A DNA stretch of 64,000 nucleotides from Lyophyllum atratum. Its lineage: Eukaryota > Basidiomycota > Agaricomycetes > Agaricales > Lyophyllaceae. Made by a program: the position numbers and the translations under genes. The notes below the pieces were generated by a model. It saw only the letters and a program-made list of their open reading frames with translations, did no database searches and had not been told where the DNA came from. The DNA lies in assembly GCA_014905825.1 (NCBI GenBank), contig JACGCN010000005.1, positions 1,922,001 to 1,986,000 on the forward strand. The letters run 5' to 3'. Shown in pieces: positions 11,985 through 22,500 of this stretch (position 1 is the stretch's first letter; each line of letters starts with the position of its first letter).

Positions 11985-12593
11985 GGCTGATGGGCGGTAC
12001 TGGAAGAAAGGTTGGCTGGGCGTGTCTGAATCTGAGTCGGAGATGGAGCCGTCGAACGCTTTATTGGACTTGAGAGTGTGGTCGTTATTCGTGGCTGCAG
12101 GCTTTGGGATGGGATCTAAGGGTGTTGTAGGCGAGGGAGGCGGAAATTGAGAACCAGAACCTAAAGGTGTCAAAGGCGACGGCGGAGGGGTCTGATGGGG
12201 AATCGAAAGCGTGGGCGAGGGGGGCGGTGGGTGTTGTGTTGTCGGGTCCTGTCCTTGCGGAGCGGACGTGGATGATGATGCTCCTTGGCCTGCTGCCTCT
12301 TGAGCACGTGTACGGATCGCCAGGGCGTGGCGACGAGGTTACCAGGACGCGAAAGGCGACTTGGCGATTTGGGCGGGGACGTATAGGTGGTTGTGGAAAT
12401 CGGCGGTAGAAGAGTATGATATCCGGGATGATGATATTCGAGGGGAACTTGAAGAGGGTTTTGGCGAGGTTTTATACAAGGCGGTTGCGCTGATCTTATG
12501 TTCGGTGATTCTTGACGTGACAGTGATGCGCGCGGGAGAAGCGCGAGGGGGTGATCCTGTGGGGTAATACAGTCGAAAGTGTTTAAAAAAAAG

Positions 12594-12808
12594 TGTAATC
12601 AGACGCTGGGTCTGACCACTAGAGCGTTGAGCGTAGAGAGACGCGCAAGACAAAACAGTAACGAAGACTGTATTGAAATGTAAGATGAAGATACAAGAGA
12701 CGCGTCTATCTATATATATAGGTGTGACGATGTAACAATAACGTGATCGTGATCATGTCACCATAACGTGGATGTCAGTAAGTTGGAGGTAAGCGTAGCA
12801 CGCTTACA
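12594..12808 (-). repeat. 5' LTR of chromovirus 1
   Basis: 215 bp, by eye identical to 7063-7277. The minus-strand leader (12593 down to 11985) follows it. Confidence 0.95.
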
Positions 12809-12813
12809 GCAGA

Positions 12814-13487
12814 CTCCACCAAGTACAGGGACTGAGATATGGGGGATGGGGCCTGGAGAGTGAATGCAAGGTGCCTGGGAACGGCCCAGCCTGAGTGGGA
12901 ATTTCTTGTCCCTGCAGGAGTGGGTGTTGGGAGTGGCAGTAAAAGCAAAGGTGAATGCACCGCATACTGGCTGCTGAGACCGGGTATCAAACCAGCGGCG
13001 ACGGCATGGGTGACGAAATCAGTGTCCACATTGGGAAACACGGTTAGTGGTGTGGGGCTTGCATCAGATTGGGGCTGGGGCTGGGGCTGGGCAGCAGCAT
13101 CAGTGTCGATGTTAGAAAACATGGCTGGTGACGTGGGACATGTCAGATTGAGGGTGGGGATGGCATCAAATGGAGTCAGGGGGTGGGAATTGAAGTTCTT
13201 AATTTCGTTAGTGCAGTCCGAGCTTCCAGTTTATGTAGCCATAGTTGCTGTTATGACATTTGTAACATCCACAATGGCGGGGAATTTAATTTATCATTTT
13301 TGTCCCACGTGGCAGACCTGGTGCACGTGATTTTTTTGATTAATTAGGTTTTCTGATTTTGTGAATTTCTACTTTCTACCCTGCTCATGCAGCATTTGCC
13401 GCTTCGCTCATGGATACTTTGCAGGATCCCGAACGCCAAGCCGTTATTGGCCTATCTTGTCGCATTGCTGGGTATACCATCGATTTT
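12814..13487. other. Interval with a possible minus-strand coding remnant
   Basis: On the minus strand 13122-12814 reads a proline/glutamine-rich frame including FPNVDTDFVTHAVAAGLIPG. It runs into the chromovirus 1 LTR, and the sequence left of that element (below 7058) would continue it, so the element seems to have split an older frame. I do not recognise the product. The rest, up to the TIR at 13488, shows no gene. Confidence 0.3.
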
Positions 13488-13514
13488 GGAGTACTTTACA
13501 CTCCCCCTGGTTTC

Positions 13515-13745
13515 CACTAGACTCTACGTATGCTCTACATCAATTCTACCTAATTCTATGTAAACTCTACGTAGACTCTATGTAACAGGTTACATGGACA
13601 TCACATAGACCTTATGTAGAGTCTACATAGAGTCTATGTAGACTCTATATAGATGACAGTGTAGAATAGTCAAGTATCAACACTAAGTACCAAGTTGTGT
13701 GGAGTCTACGTAGACTCTACATAGACTCTACGTAGAGTCTATATA
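13515..13745. repeat. Left subterminal array of TAGACTCTACGTAGAGTCTA-like words
   Basis: Dozens of overlapping copies, in both orientations, of the 10-mer half-site TAGACTCTAC / GTAGAGTCTA with ATG, ACG or TAT spacers, for example at 13700-13742. The mirror array is at 24711-24950. Such dense palindromic words fit transposase binding sites. Confidence 0.8.
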
Positions 13746-13844
13746 GAACTTGATCTTAATTGACTTTCAACAACATTAAGGAAACAAAAAAATGTATTTG
13801 GAAACTGCATAATATACATGAATAATTAGGTAGATTAAAAAAAA

Positions 13845-14644
13845 CCCTGTGGGCGTGGCCCGAGTCGTTGAGCAACGCGGCGGGCATCGGCGCCGTGAGG
13901 CAGCGGTCGGCAGGCTGGGCGTGGCGGTGTTAGCGCCATGGTCTTCGCGTAGTGGGGGGATCATGTGGCCGCGTTGTGGTGGGTTGCATCAGTGTGCACG
14001 TGGCGTGGTGGGTGCGTCGTGTTCCTGTGGCCGTCCCGTCCTGGGGGCGCCGCGTCTGCCAGCGGGTGGTGACGTGGCGGGCATCCGCTCCCTGCTGGTA
14101 GTGGTGATGTGGCGGTGCTGCTGCTGCTCGTCGTGTGGTGGTGGCCCGTGATGTGGCGGCCGTGCGGTCGTGGGGCTGTGGGGGCATGTCGTTTGTCGCA
14201 AGTGGCGGGGCGTGTCATTTGTCCATGCTGGGCCGTTCATCGCGTGCTGGTGAGGGGGCGGCGCCATGACGTGGCGGTCATCGGGTCCTGGGGCTGTGGG
14301 GGCGGCCTTGTCAGCGGTGTGTGGGGTGGTGCATGTGACGCACCTGGCAGCTCTCCCCTACTGGGGTCTGCCCTCGCTCGTTCCCCTCCCCTCCCGCCCC
14401 TTCACCCGTCGTCCTCCCTCATGTTCGCTGTGGCAGTGTGCGCTGGTCTCCCGTGTCGTGGTGGGCCGTGGTTACCGGCACTGTTGGTGCAGGGGTGCCT
14501 GGTGCCGTTGGTGATGCTGGTGCCGTTGGTGGTGCCGGTGCCGTTGCTGTGACGTGGCGGCGTCGGTGGTGGGTGTGGTCGCCGTGGTGATCATGTTGGC
14601 TGTGGTCGTGGTGGTCGGGGTCGTGTTGGCCGTGGTCGAGTCGC
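13845..14644. other. GC-rich core of the TIR element (left of chromovirus 2)
   Basis: About 800 bp of G/T-biased sequence rich in GTGGTG, GGCGG and CCGTTGGTG runs; open frames exist only because stops are rare in such composition. It ends at the GTCGC duplication where chromovirus 2 inserted and resumes at 24384. I see no coding signal. Confidence 0.5.
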
Positions 14645-15497
14645 TGTTATGATCCGTGAGTAACGTTGGTGTATTCCAATGAATACACGTGTCGTGCTTT
14701 AAGCTGAGGATTGCAAGTTTAACTTGAGTTGACTTGTAATCCGTGAGAATGATAAGAAGAAAAGTTGTTATCTTAAATCCTAATCTATCGAACCTTGCGT
14801 GTTTAACTAAATGCTAGCGCGGAGCAATAACAGTTAGTCGGCTTAATCCTAGCGCGGAGCAATAGCGATTAAGTTCGATTCTAAACAAATGATAGCGCGA
14901 AGCAGTATCAATCGTTCAGTTAGTAGTCGTGGGAACGAGTACTTAATTCACACAGTGATGAGAGTTCAAAAGGTTAAAGATTGTTCTATCTAATCTCACA
15001 TACAAGTCTTTTATCTAAGATGAACTTTATTCTAGAATCTTCTCGCGAGTTCTCCAAGTGTTGAGAATTCGCTAAGTCCTTCCGGCGTGATCTTGATTTC
15101 AGAGGTAAGTGCGCGTGTTGCCTCGAATCAGATGTCTCTCGGTGTTTAGCGCCGAATTCGAAGTCAGCACGCTGACTGATCAATGCGCGCCGGAAGTCCA
15201 GAGTTCAACTCTTGAAGATTGAAGATTTATTGGGATCAGCGCGTTTAGAGATCAACGCGCGTCAATAAGTCTAGAGTTCAATCCTTAAGAGTTGAAAACT
15301 TATTTGAATTCTAGCGCGTTCGTAGTTCAACGGTCAACGCGCGTCAAGTTCAATTCATAGAAGTTGAAATGTTTTTAGAATACAAAATTGAGTTTTTACT
15401 AACAGTTGAATGCTAGTTGAAGTAAAAGTAAGTGAAAAGTAAGTCGTAATCAAAGGTAAACTAAAGATAAGAGGTGACTATCGGTGGTACCATAACA
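14645..15497 (-). repeat. 3' LTR of chromovirus 2
   Basis: 853 bp, TGTTATGATCC ... TACCATAACA. Contains repeated short motifs around AGCGCGGAGCAATA and GAGTTCAA(T/C)TC, also seen in the partner LTR. Confidence 0.95.
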
Positions 15498-15512
15498 TAC
15501 CCCCCCCTGCCT
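15498..15512 (-). other. Polypurine tract of chromovirus 2
   Basis: Minus strand reads GGCAGGGGGGGGTA directly before the 3' LTR start, the expected site and composition of the plus-strand primer. Confidence 0.75.
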
Positions 15513-15710
15513 TTGTGTTTCGACTTAGCGATCTTTAGTACATGCAATAATCAGTCATATCTATGTCTTCCACCTTAATTCCTATGTCGTCATTGTATTC
15601 CTCCATCATATTGAGGTCGTCGACGGACGCGATGGAGTAGTCGTTGTCGTAAGGAAAGGGTGTCGGGTGGCGAATATTTCGGGCGGCGTTCGACAGGACT
15701 GGATGCAGGA

Positions 15711-16412
15711 TCATGCGACGGTCGGGGTTAGGAAAGTCAGCGTCATTTTGATGGCTGAATTTGAGGGATGTTTAGCGCGAATGTTTTTAAATAGAAGTAA
15801 AGCGTACTTGGACAGCGTAGGGTGCAGGATGAGTTCGCGCGACTCCGGATTAGTGGCAAGATGTGCCCACTCGATCCCATTAGCGACGAAAGCCGGCCCG
15901 TAATTATCAATAGGACCCCAGCTCCAACCGCACCCGCCACCGAGCCGTGCGCTACGAATCCGGGCGGCTACAATCCACTCGACTGCCTCGCGTCCGGCGA
16001 GTTGAAGGTCGTGATAGATAGCCTCAACCGTCTCACGAGTGAAACCGAGGGATAAAGGGTTCGTAGTATTTCTGATGCAGTTCATAGTGAGGAGACGAGG
16101 CGGCGCGAGCCCGAGTTGTTGAAAGAGTAAGGGATGGATGTTAAGGGAGGCGCGGTCGGCTCCCTCGGGAAGGTAATGGTTGGCAGCATAGGCGATGTCT
16201 TTGGTAGTATTCAGAAGTACACGCCAGAGGGCAGTACTAACTTCGGGATTGACGCCGTAGGCAATGATTTGGCCTTCGACTTCGATGGCGGTGACGTCGT
16301 CGGTAGACAGGTCGCGGTGAAGAGGGGAGACTGCGTTGGTGACTTGCTGGGTAAGTCTAGCAGAGAGGAGATCAAGTTGGGCGTTGGCTGGGGAATATTG
16401 AGTGATAGACAT
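15711..16412 (-). CDS. Extra ORF between pol and 3' LTR of chromovirus 2 (233 aa)
   Basis: Intact frame lying where env or accessory genes sit in other retroelements, 95 nt after the gag-pol stop. Start is the first ATG (MSITQYSPANAQLDLL); the frame is open upstream to near the pol stop but has no earlier ATG. The protein has no signal peptide or membrane segment, so it is not an envelope protein. It looks globular and mostly helical, with AAGREAVEWIVAARIRSARL-like and GWSWGPIDNYGPAF stretches; two phrases, IDNYGPAFVANGIEWAHLA and ESRELILHPTLSKYALLLF, look structured. I do not recognise the family. Being intact beside nearly identical LTRs suggests selection or youth. A role in replication, host defence evasion or capture of a host gene is open. 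Confidence 0.75.
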   Translation of the reverse strand: MSITQYSPANAQLDLLSARLTQQVTNAVSPLHRDLSTDDVTAIEVEGQIIAYGVNPEVSTALWRVLLNTTKDIAYAANHYLPEGADRASLNIHPLLFQQLGLAPPRLLTMNCIRNTTNPLSLGFTRETVEAIYHDLQLAGREAVEWIVAARIRSARLGGGCGWSWGPIDNYGPAFVANGIEWAHLATNPESRELILHPTLSKYALLLFKNIRAKHPSNSAIKMTLTFLTPTVA

Positions 16413-16507
16413 GGTTTGTTTGAATGAACAGAGTAGTTGAGCGCTGGGAGTGAGGTATTGGTTAAGTTTTTTGGATTTTTCGCTCAAGTTTAAATAGGCG
16501 CTCAGGT

Positions 16508-19500
16508 TTATTTTCGTGTTCGTGTAGCACGCGCTTTCTTAGCCTCATGCCAGTCCTTCAGCGCTAACGGTGCATTGGTGAGATCTTTCTCTGTTAACCA
16601 TAGGTCTGATTCCGGTCCGTATCCCAGGTAGCGTGTTCGATAAATCGGGATTCGCCTACCATTTCTGCCCTTCTTCCATGTTTCACCAACTATCGCATCC
16701 ACCTCGTATTCCACCCGCACGTCGAAGTCCTCGCGGTTTAGCTTCTTTCGGGGCCTTTCGCCGAGTTCCTTTGGGGACTCGTGATATTTCTCGAGGTGCG
16801 CAATATTAATCACAGGATGTATTCCGTATGATGCCGGTAGTCGAATTCTGTATGCTACTGAGCTGACCTTCTGTAATATTTCAAAAGGTCCATCATACTT
16901 CATTAATAGCTTTTGACCTCGTCCCGACTCCTTTTTTAACAGCTTTAAACTATGAGGATTCAATAAAACTTTATCTCCTTCCTCAAATTCAATATCCAAT
17001 CGTCCTTGGTCATACGCTCGTTTTTGGAACGCGTGGCTCAGGGTCAATGCGTCGACCGCACGTCGTCTCTCGGCTTCAAAATTCTCCGCCATCCTCAAGG
17101 CATTTTCGTGCAACGTTTCGATGGAGTCCTTGTCTGCCTCATTACCGACTGATCTGATACCGCTCGGCTGATGTATCAGTGTTGATCCCGTGTTAGGATG
17201 ATAGCCTCGTAGTAAATAGGCCGGCGAAAATCCGGTTGATGAATGCGGGGATGTGTTATATGATAATGAAAGTGCGTCCAACAGCTCTTCCCAATTGCTT
17301 CTCTCTGAGTTGATGTATGCGCGTAGTGAAATTTCTAAATATTGATTCATCACTTCCGTTTGACCATCGGCTTGCGGATGGTAAGCTGTCGTTAATGCTC
17401 GCTTCATCCCCATTAATCTACATAACTCCTTCCAGAAATCGTTCTTCCATCGCGTATCTCGGTCGGTGATCACTTGGCGCGGTAATCCGAACTTAGACAC
17501 CACATGATGAAAGAATAGCTTGGCGGTTCCTTCTTCCGTCACGGTCGTCATCGTAGGGATGAATATAGCATACTTTGTGAGTTTGTCGACGATTACTAAA
17601 ATGTTATCGAATCCGTTGGATTCAGGTAACTCTGGTATAAAATCCATTGTTACTACTTCAAACGGCTGACTCGGAATAGGTATCGATTGTAACAATCCAA
17701 GCGGTGCGTGCCTTTTCGGTTTAGCTTTCTGACAGATATCACAGGTTTGTACGAACATTTTGATATCTCTTGACATCCGAGGCCAATAATAGGTTCCGCT
17801 GATTCGATTGTAAGTTTTAAAATAGCCTCCATGCGCTGATTCACTGATAAGATCATGTGATTCAGACATGATTTCTGATCTCAGATCTTGAGGTACGCAT
17901 AGTCGGGTGTTTCCCAATCCGTCTTCAAAATATAACAGTCCCTCTTCGTTGTATAGGTATTGCGGATATTCAGATCTTATTCCCTCCTGTGTCCTTATGG
18001 ATTTGAGGACTTTAGAAAAGTGTAAGTCACGCTCATACCCTTCCCTCCATTTTCTAACTTCCGAGGATTCTAGTCCTACAAGGATCGAATATCCGCGGCA
18101 GGTTTGATAAGGTATGTCGATATCTTCTGTCTCTTCTCCTTCCATTTTAATGGTTATCTCCTCTAATCCGTCTTCTACGGCGATCTCATCTTCCGATTTT
18201 AAGTAGTTTGATGCTACGGTGAGTAGTTTCTCTTCGAATCGTGGTCCTAGTTCCTCATACATGTTTTTTAGTGGATCTTCGATTGCTTTGAGATTTAGGC
18301 TTTCAGTCGCGTCGACTTTTGGTCCTTCTTGTTCAGGAACACGGCGTCGGAGCCTTGAGATCGGATCGACGTTCGAATGAACTCGTCCCGCGCGGTGCAC
18401 AATTTTCATGTTCGGAAATGCAGAAAACACTAATCCCCAGGTAAGTAATCTTCGGTTTACGTTTTGAAACGTTTTGCTCCAAGTCAACGCAGCGTGGTCG
18501 GTTATTGCTAAAATTTTCTCGCCTTCCAGGTACGGTTGAAACTTAATTAGACCTTCCTTCAACGCTAATGCTTCTCTTTCCGTAGGTGAATAGTTTCGTT
18601 CTGCCGATTGAAGTACGCGGGACCAGTACGCGATCACGCGCTCAGTATATACGGTTGTATCTTCGAAATTCGCTTCCCATCCGGTGTTCTCGGGTATGTC
18701 ACCATTTTCCTTCACTAGTGCGGTTACTAACTCAGGAATAGGTTCCTTATTCTTATATGCCTTCTCTAATTTCTCGTAAGCTTTCGTCCCTCTCAAATCA
18801 CGTATCTTGATTGGTTGAACCTGTTGCAGGATTGCTGCGAGTCCAAAATCGCAAGCATCGGAGTATATTCGGTATGGTAATCCTGGCATCGCATGTCCTC
18901 GTACTGGTGCTTGTGTTAAAACTTGTTTGCATAACTCGTAAGCCTCCTTCTCTTCTTCCCCCCATTTCCACTTACTACCCTTTTTTAGTAGCTGAAACAT
19001 TGGGTGCGCGATCCATGCGTAGAAAGGCACGTATCCTGAGAAGTAAACCATCATTCCTAAGAACATTTGTAAGGTCTGTACGTTTTTAGGTTCCTCGAGA
19101 TCAATAATGGCCTTAACCTTTTCCTTATGAGTCGACAATCCTAATCGTGATACCTTTTGACCTAGTAGTAAAAGCGATTGATAACCAAAATGACATTTGG
19201 ATGGTGATAGTGTTATTTTAGAGTTTAGAATCGCTTTTAACACTTCGTCAACATGAGTGATGTGATCTTCGAATGTACGCGAGAAAATCACGATATCGTC
19301 TATATAAACTAGTGCAAAGATCCATAGGAACGGTGCAAGTACCTCCTGCATTACGCGTTGAAAAACCGCTGGTCCGTTTCGAAATCCAAACGGCATTCTA
19401 TTGAAATGGTAGAGTCCGCGATGTGTTCTGAACGCTAGTTTTTCCCTATCCTTGGGATCTACGGTTAGCTGAGTGAAACCTGCTAGTGCATCCAAGGTTG

Positions 19501-22500
19501 AAAGATATTGGCTTCCGGATAGTGATTGTAGGATGTCTTCCTGCCGTGGTAGCGGGAACTCATCGGGAATAACTGCTTCATTTAATCGACGTAAATCTAT
19601 GACCATTCTGGGTTTTCCGTTACGATAGACAATGAATACGGGGGCTGCCCAAGGGCTCTTAGATGGTTCGATAACTCCTAGGTTAATCCATGAATCCATT
19701 TGTTTGTTGATAACTTCTCGATTCGCTGGTGATGCTGAATATGGAGGAACTGAAATCGGTTTGGATCCCGGTACAAGCGGAACTGGTACTAACGTATCGA
19801 AGTTTCCCAATTTACCGTTCAATCCGAATACTGCATGATTTTTAACGATAACTTCCATGAGTGACTGGCGTTGTTTTTCGGTAAGTTCCTTCGAGAAGTC
19901 AAGTTCATTAATTAGTTGATTATCGCTTGTTACCTCTTCGGGTATCTCCGCAGTTTTCGGTCCTCCTTCGACTGGCGCTTCAGCAAGGGGGTCCTCCTCT
20001 ATTCCAATTCCTAGTGCTGGATTTAATCCAATGTTTACCTCACTTTTAACTGTATTCGCAGAGATACCTCTCGTTTCCGGATTCTGGATGTCTATTAGTG
20101 ATCTAATCAGTTTCACGTGATCCCGTCGCGTTATCTCTTCCTTTAGACTTCCGTGGCGCTTCCTATCTAGCCATGTACTCGGATCCTGTGCTATCCCTAG
20201 GGCTTGTCCGGCTGCGATAGTTACTGGGAAAGTAGAGAAATTCGAAACATGTAGCGTAGGTTTGTTTCGACTTGTCAAGGTGTCTGGTGCGCCGTAAACG
20301 TCTTCATCATTTCGGTTTGTCGCTAATATCCGTTCTATATATAGATATTCTGACTTGAAGGGATAAGTTGTATATACAGATATCTCCTTCGAAGTTCCAG
20401 GTGCGATGACTACTTGATCTATTGACCTGATACTTCGATCTTTTGCTTTTTTCAGCTTTCGTTTCTTCTGCAGTTGAGCTCGTCGGTGAGTTTTGATGCG
20501 GGATATTTTTCGTCCGATCTCGGGAGTAGTAAGTATTTTGAACGCATGTCCATCTTCATCCTCGTACTTCGGATTTAGACTGCTATGTACTTCCATCGAC
20601 CTTCCTGTTTCTCCGAATTTCAACCTGGTATGTCCTTCTTCTCTGATTGTCGATATCGAGTATTGATCCGTAAAATCATTTCCTAGAATGAAGGGCGTGC
20701 TCATTCCCTTAACTACGTAAGCTTCTATTTCAATTGTTATTGGCCCATCATCCGTTTCGAAGATCAGGTCCAACGTTACGTATCCAGAGATCGTGGTACT
20801 TCCGGTTACTTGAACTAAATTTATTCGTTGACCCGTTCTAATTTTAGGTGATCTTATCAAACCTTCGAGCGTTCGTTGGGAAATCAGTGTTATATCGGAT
20901 CCCGAGTCAATAATTACTGGTACGGCTTCGCTGTTTCTTTCATTGATCTTCGCTAACGTTTCAGTAGCTTTAGCTCCAAGGAAGGCGCATCCAGGTGGTC
21001 TTGCCATTATTCTGGTGAGCCGAATCATTTTCTGATCATCGCTCCCTGCTTCAACTCGATAAGATACCTTCTCGATTTCTTTAGCGAATCTCCTTCGTGA
21101 TCTCCTATTCAATGAAGGTTTAGGGTCGAATTTAGTAGACAAGTAAGTTCCGTTGCTTTCGTTCACTTGAGAATTGAAGGATTTCGTGGTTTGATTTGTA
21201 GATTCCCCCTCCAGATCAGCGACTGGCTCATCTTCTTGAGCGTCGTCAGCATTCGACTGAAGGGGTTGATCAAAATCCTCCCTTTCATCGTCTGATGATA
21301 GTCCGTAATAGAGGTCGTCGTACTCATTCTGGGCGGATTTTTCTTCGTCATCGACTTGGGCTAAATTGGTACGTGCATTCCGATTGCCCTTCCGAGAATA
21401 CTTACACTCGTAATCCCAATGCTTTCCGCTACCACAATGTCTGCATGGTCGCGCTCCTTTGTCTTCGGGAGTAGTCCTAGGTGAGATATTTGAATCATCT
21501 TTGGGAAATTCGGGCTTTGAAGCAGCCTTACTCCATCCAACTTGATTCGTTCTTGCAGTCTTGAAGTTTTGGTAGGGTTTCGGATTATTGTAAGGCTCTC
21601 TTGAATTTACTCCTCCATAGCTATAGTCCGGTCGCAATCCTCTGCTAACATCTAATGCTAGAAGGTTTTCTTCATAGTACTTAATTCCGATCTGGAACTC
21701 TTCAAGTCTGCTGTAGAGATGTGGTGTCAAGATTGAAGTCCAATGTTTCGGTACGCTATTCATGATCTCGTTGATAATTTCGCGATCTGAATAGTCGTAT
21801 ACTAATTCGATCAATTCCTTCTTTCTGATATAGAACTCACTAGGAGTTTCGCGACCATATCCTGGTTCTCGATAATGCGCTTTATTCGCGCGACTTTTTT
21901 GTTTATCGAGGTACGATCTATTCATATAGTATTCACCAATTCCTTCGCGTAATGTCGACCAATCAACTTCTAGTTTGCGACGTGTGCTAGCGCTCTGACT
22001 GTAGTACCAGCTTTCGGCACTCCCTTTAAGTCGTTGAGGTACGAGTGCTCCTAACTGTTGAAAAACCTTGTCTGATCTCTCCGAAAGAACATTGACTTTA
22101 GTCATCCATCGGCCTAACGTCTCGGTGTTACCATCCCACTCAGGTATGACTTCCATCTTCAATTTGTTTTCAAACTGTACCTCTCGCGCTGCGTTGTCCT
22201 TTCGTTCTTTGGTATTCTCATTAGAATCCTTTTTACGCGGCTTAGTTGGCTTTCTATCTCCTCGATACGGTCCACGCGAGTCGTTGTCCGAGTCACTACT
22301 TCCTCCATCTGATGGTTCCGGATCCCCTCTCTTTTTTCGAATTGAATGATCTCGACTTCCCTCGTGAGTACTCTCCTCGGAATCCTCGCCGTCGTTATTC
22401 CCTCTTCGTTCTTGTGACATGTGTGGCGGGGTATCTCTTCCTCCAGATGGTTTACCAGTGAATAAATCTCTGTATTTTCGAGAGGTACTAGCATGCTTTC

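Larger units (their letters stand above)
7063..12808 (-). mobile_element. Complete Ty3/gypsy chromovirus 1 (5746 bp)
   Basis: Full LTR retrotransposon in minus orientation. The two 215-bp LTRs read identical, and 5-bp duplications GCAGA flank it (7058-7062, 12809-12813), so insertion is recent. Order on the minus strand: 5' LTR, leader, gag, zinc knuckle, protease, reverse transcriptase, RNase H, integrase, chromodomain, 3' LTR, which is the Ty3/gypsy order with the chromodomain of chromoviruses. A purine tract (GGGGGGGAATGGGCGAG) abuts the 3' LTR at 7278-7300. The sequence right after the 5' LTR is CTTTTTTTTAAACACTTTCG and has no TGG tRNA primer site. One frameshift near 9076-9081 splits the polyprotein. 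Confidence 0.95.

Noticed and set aside
12839..13330. 163-codon plus-strand frame
   Set aside because: Gly/Trp repeats are the complement of a Pro/Gln-rich stretch; the minus-strand frame has more natural composition, and neither has a known domain.
14109..14552. 147-codon frame in GC-rich DNA
   Set aside because: Made of Val/Gly/Leu from GTG/GGT runs where stops are rare; no start context or homology.
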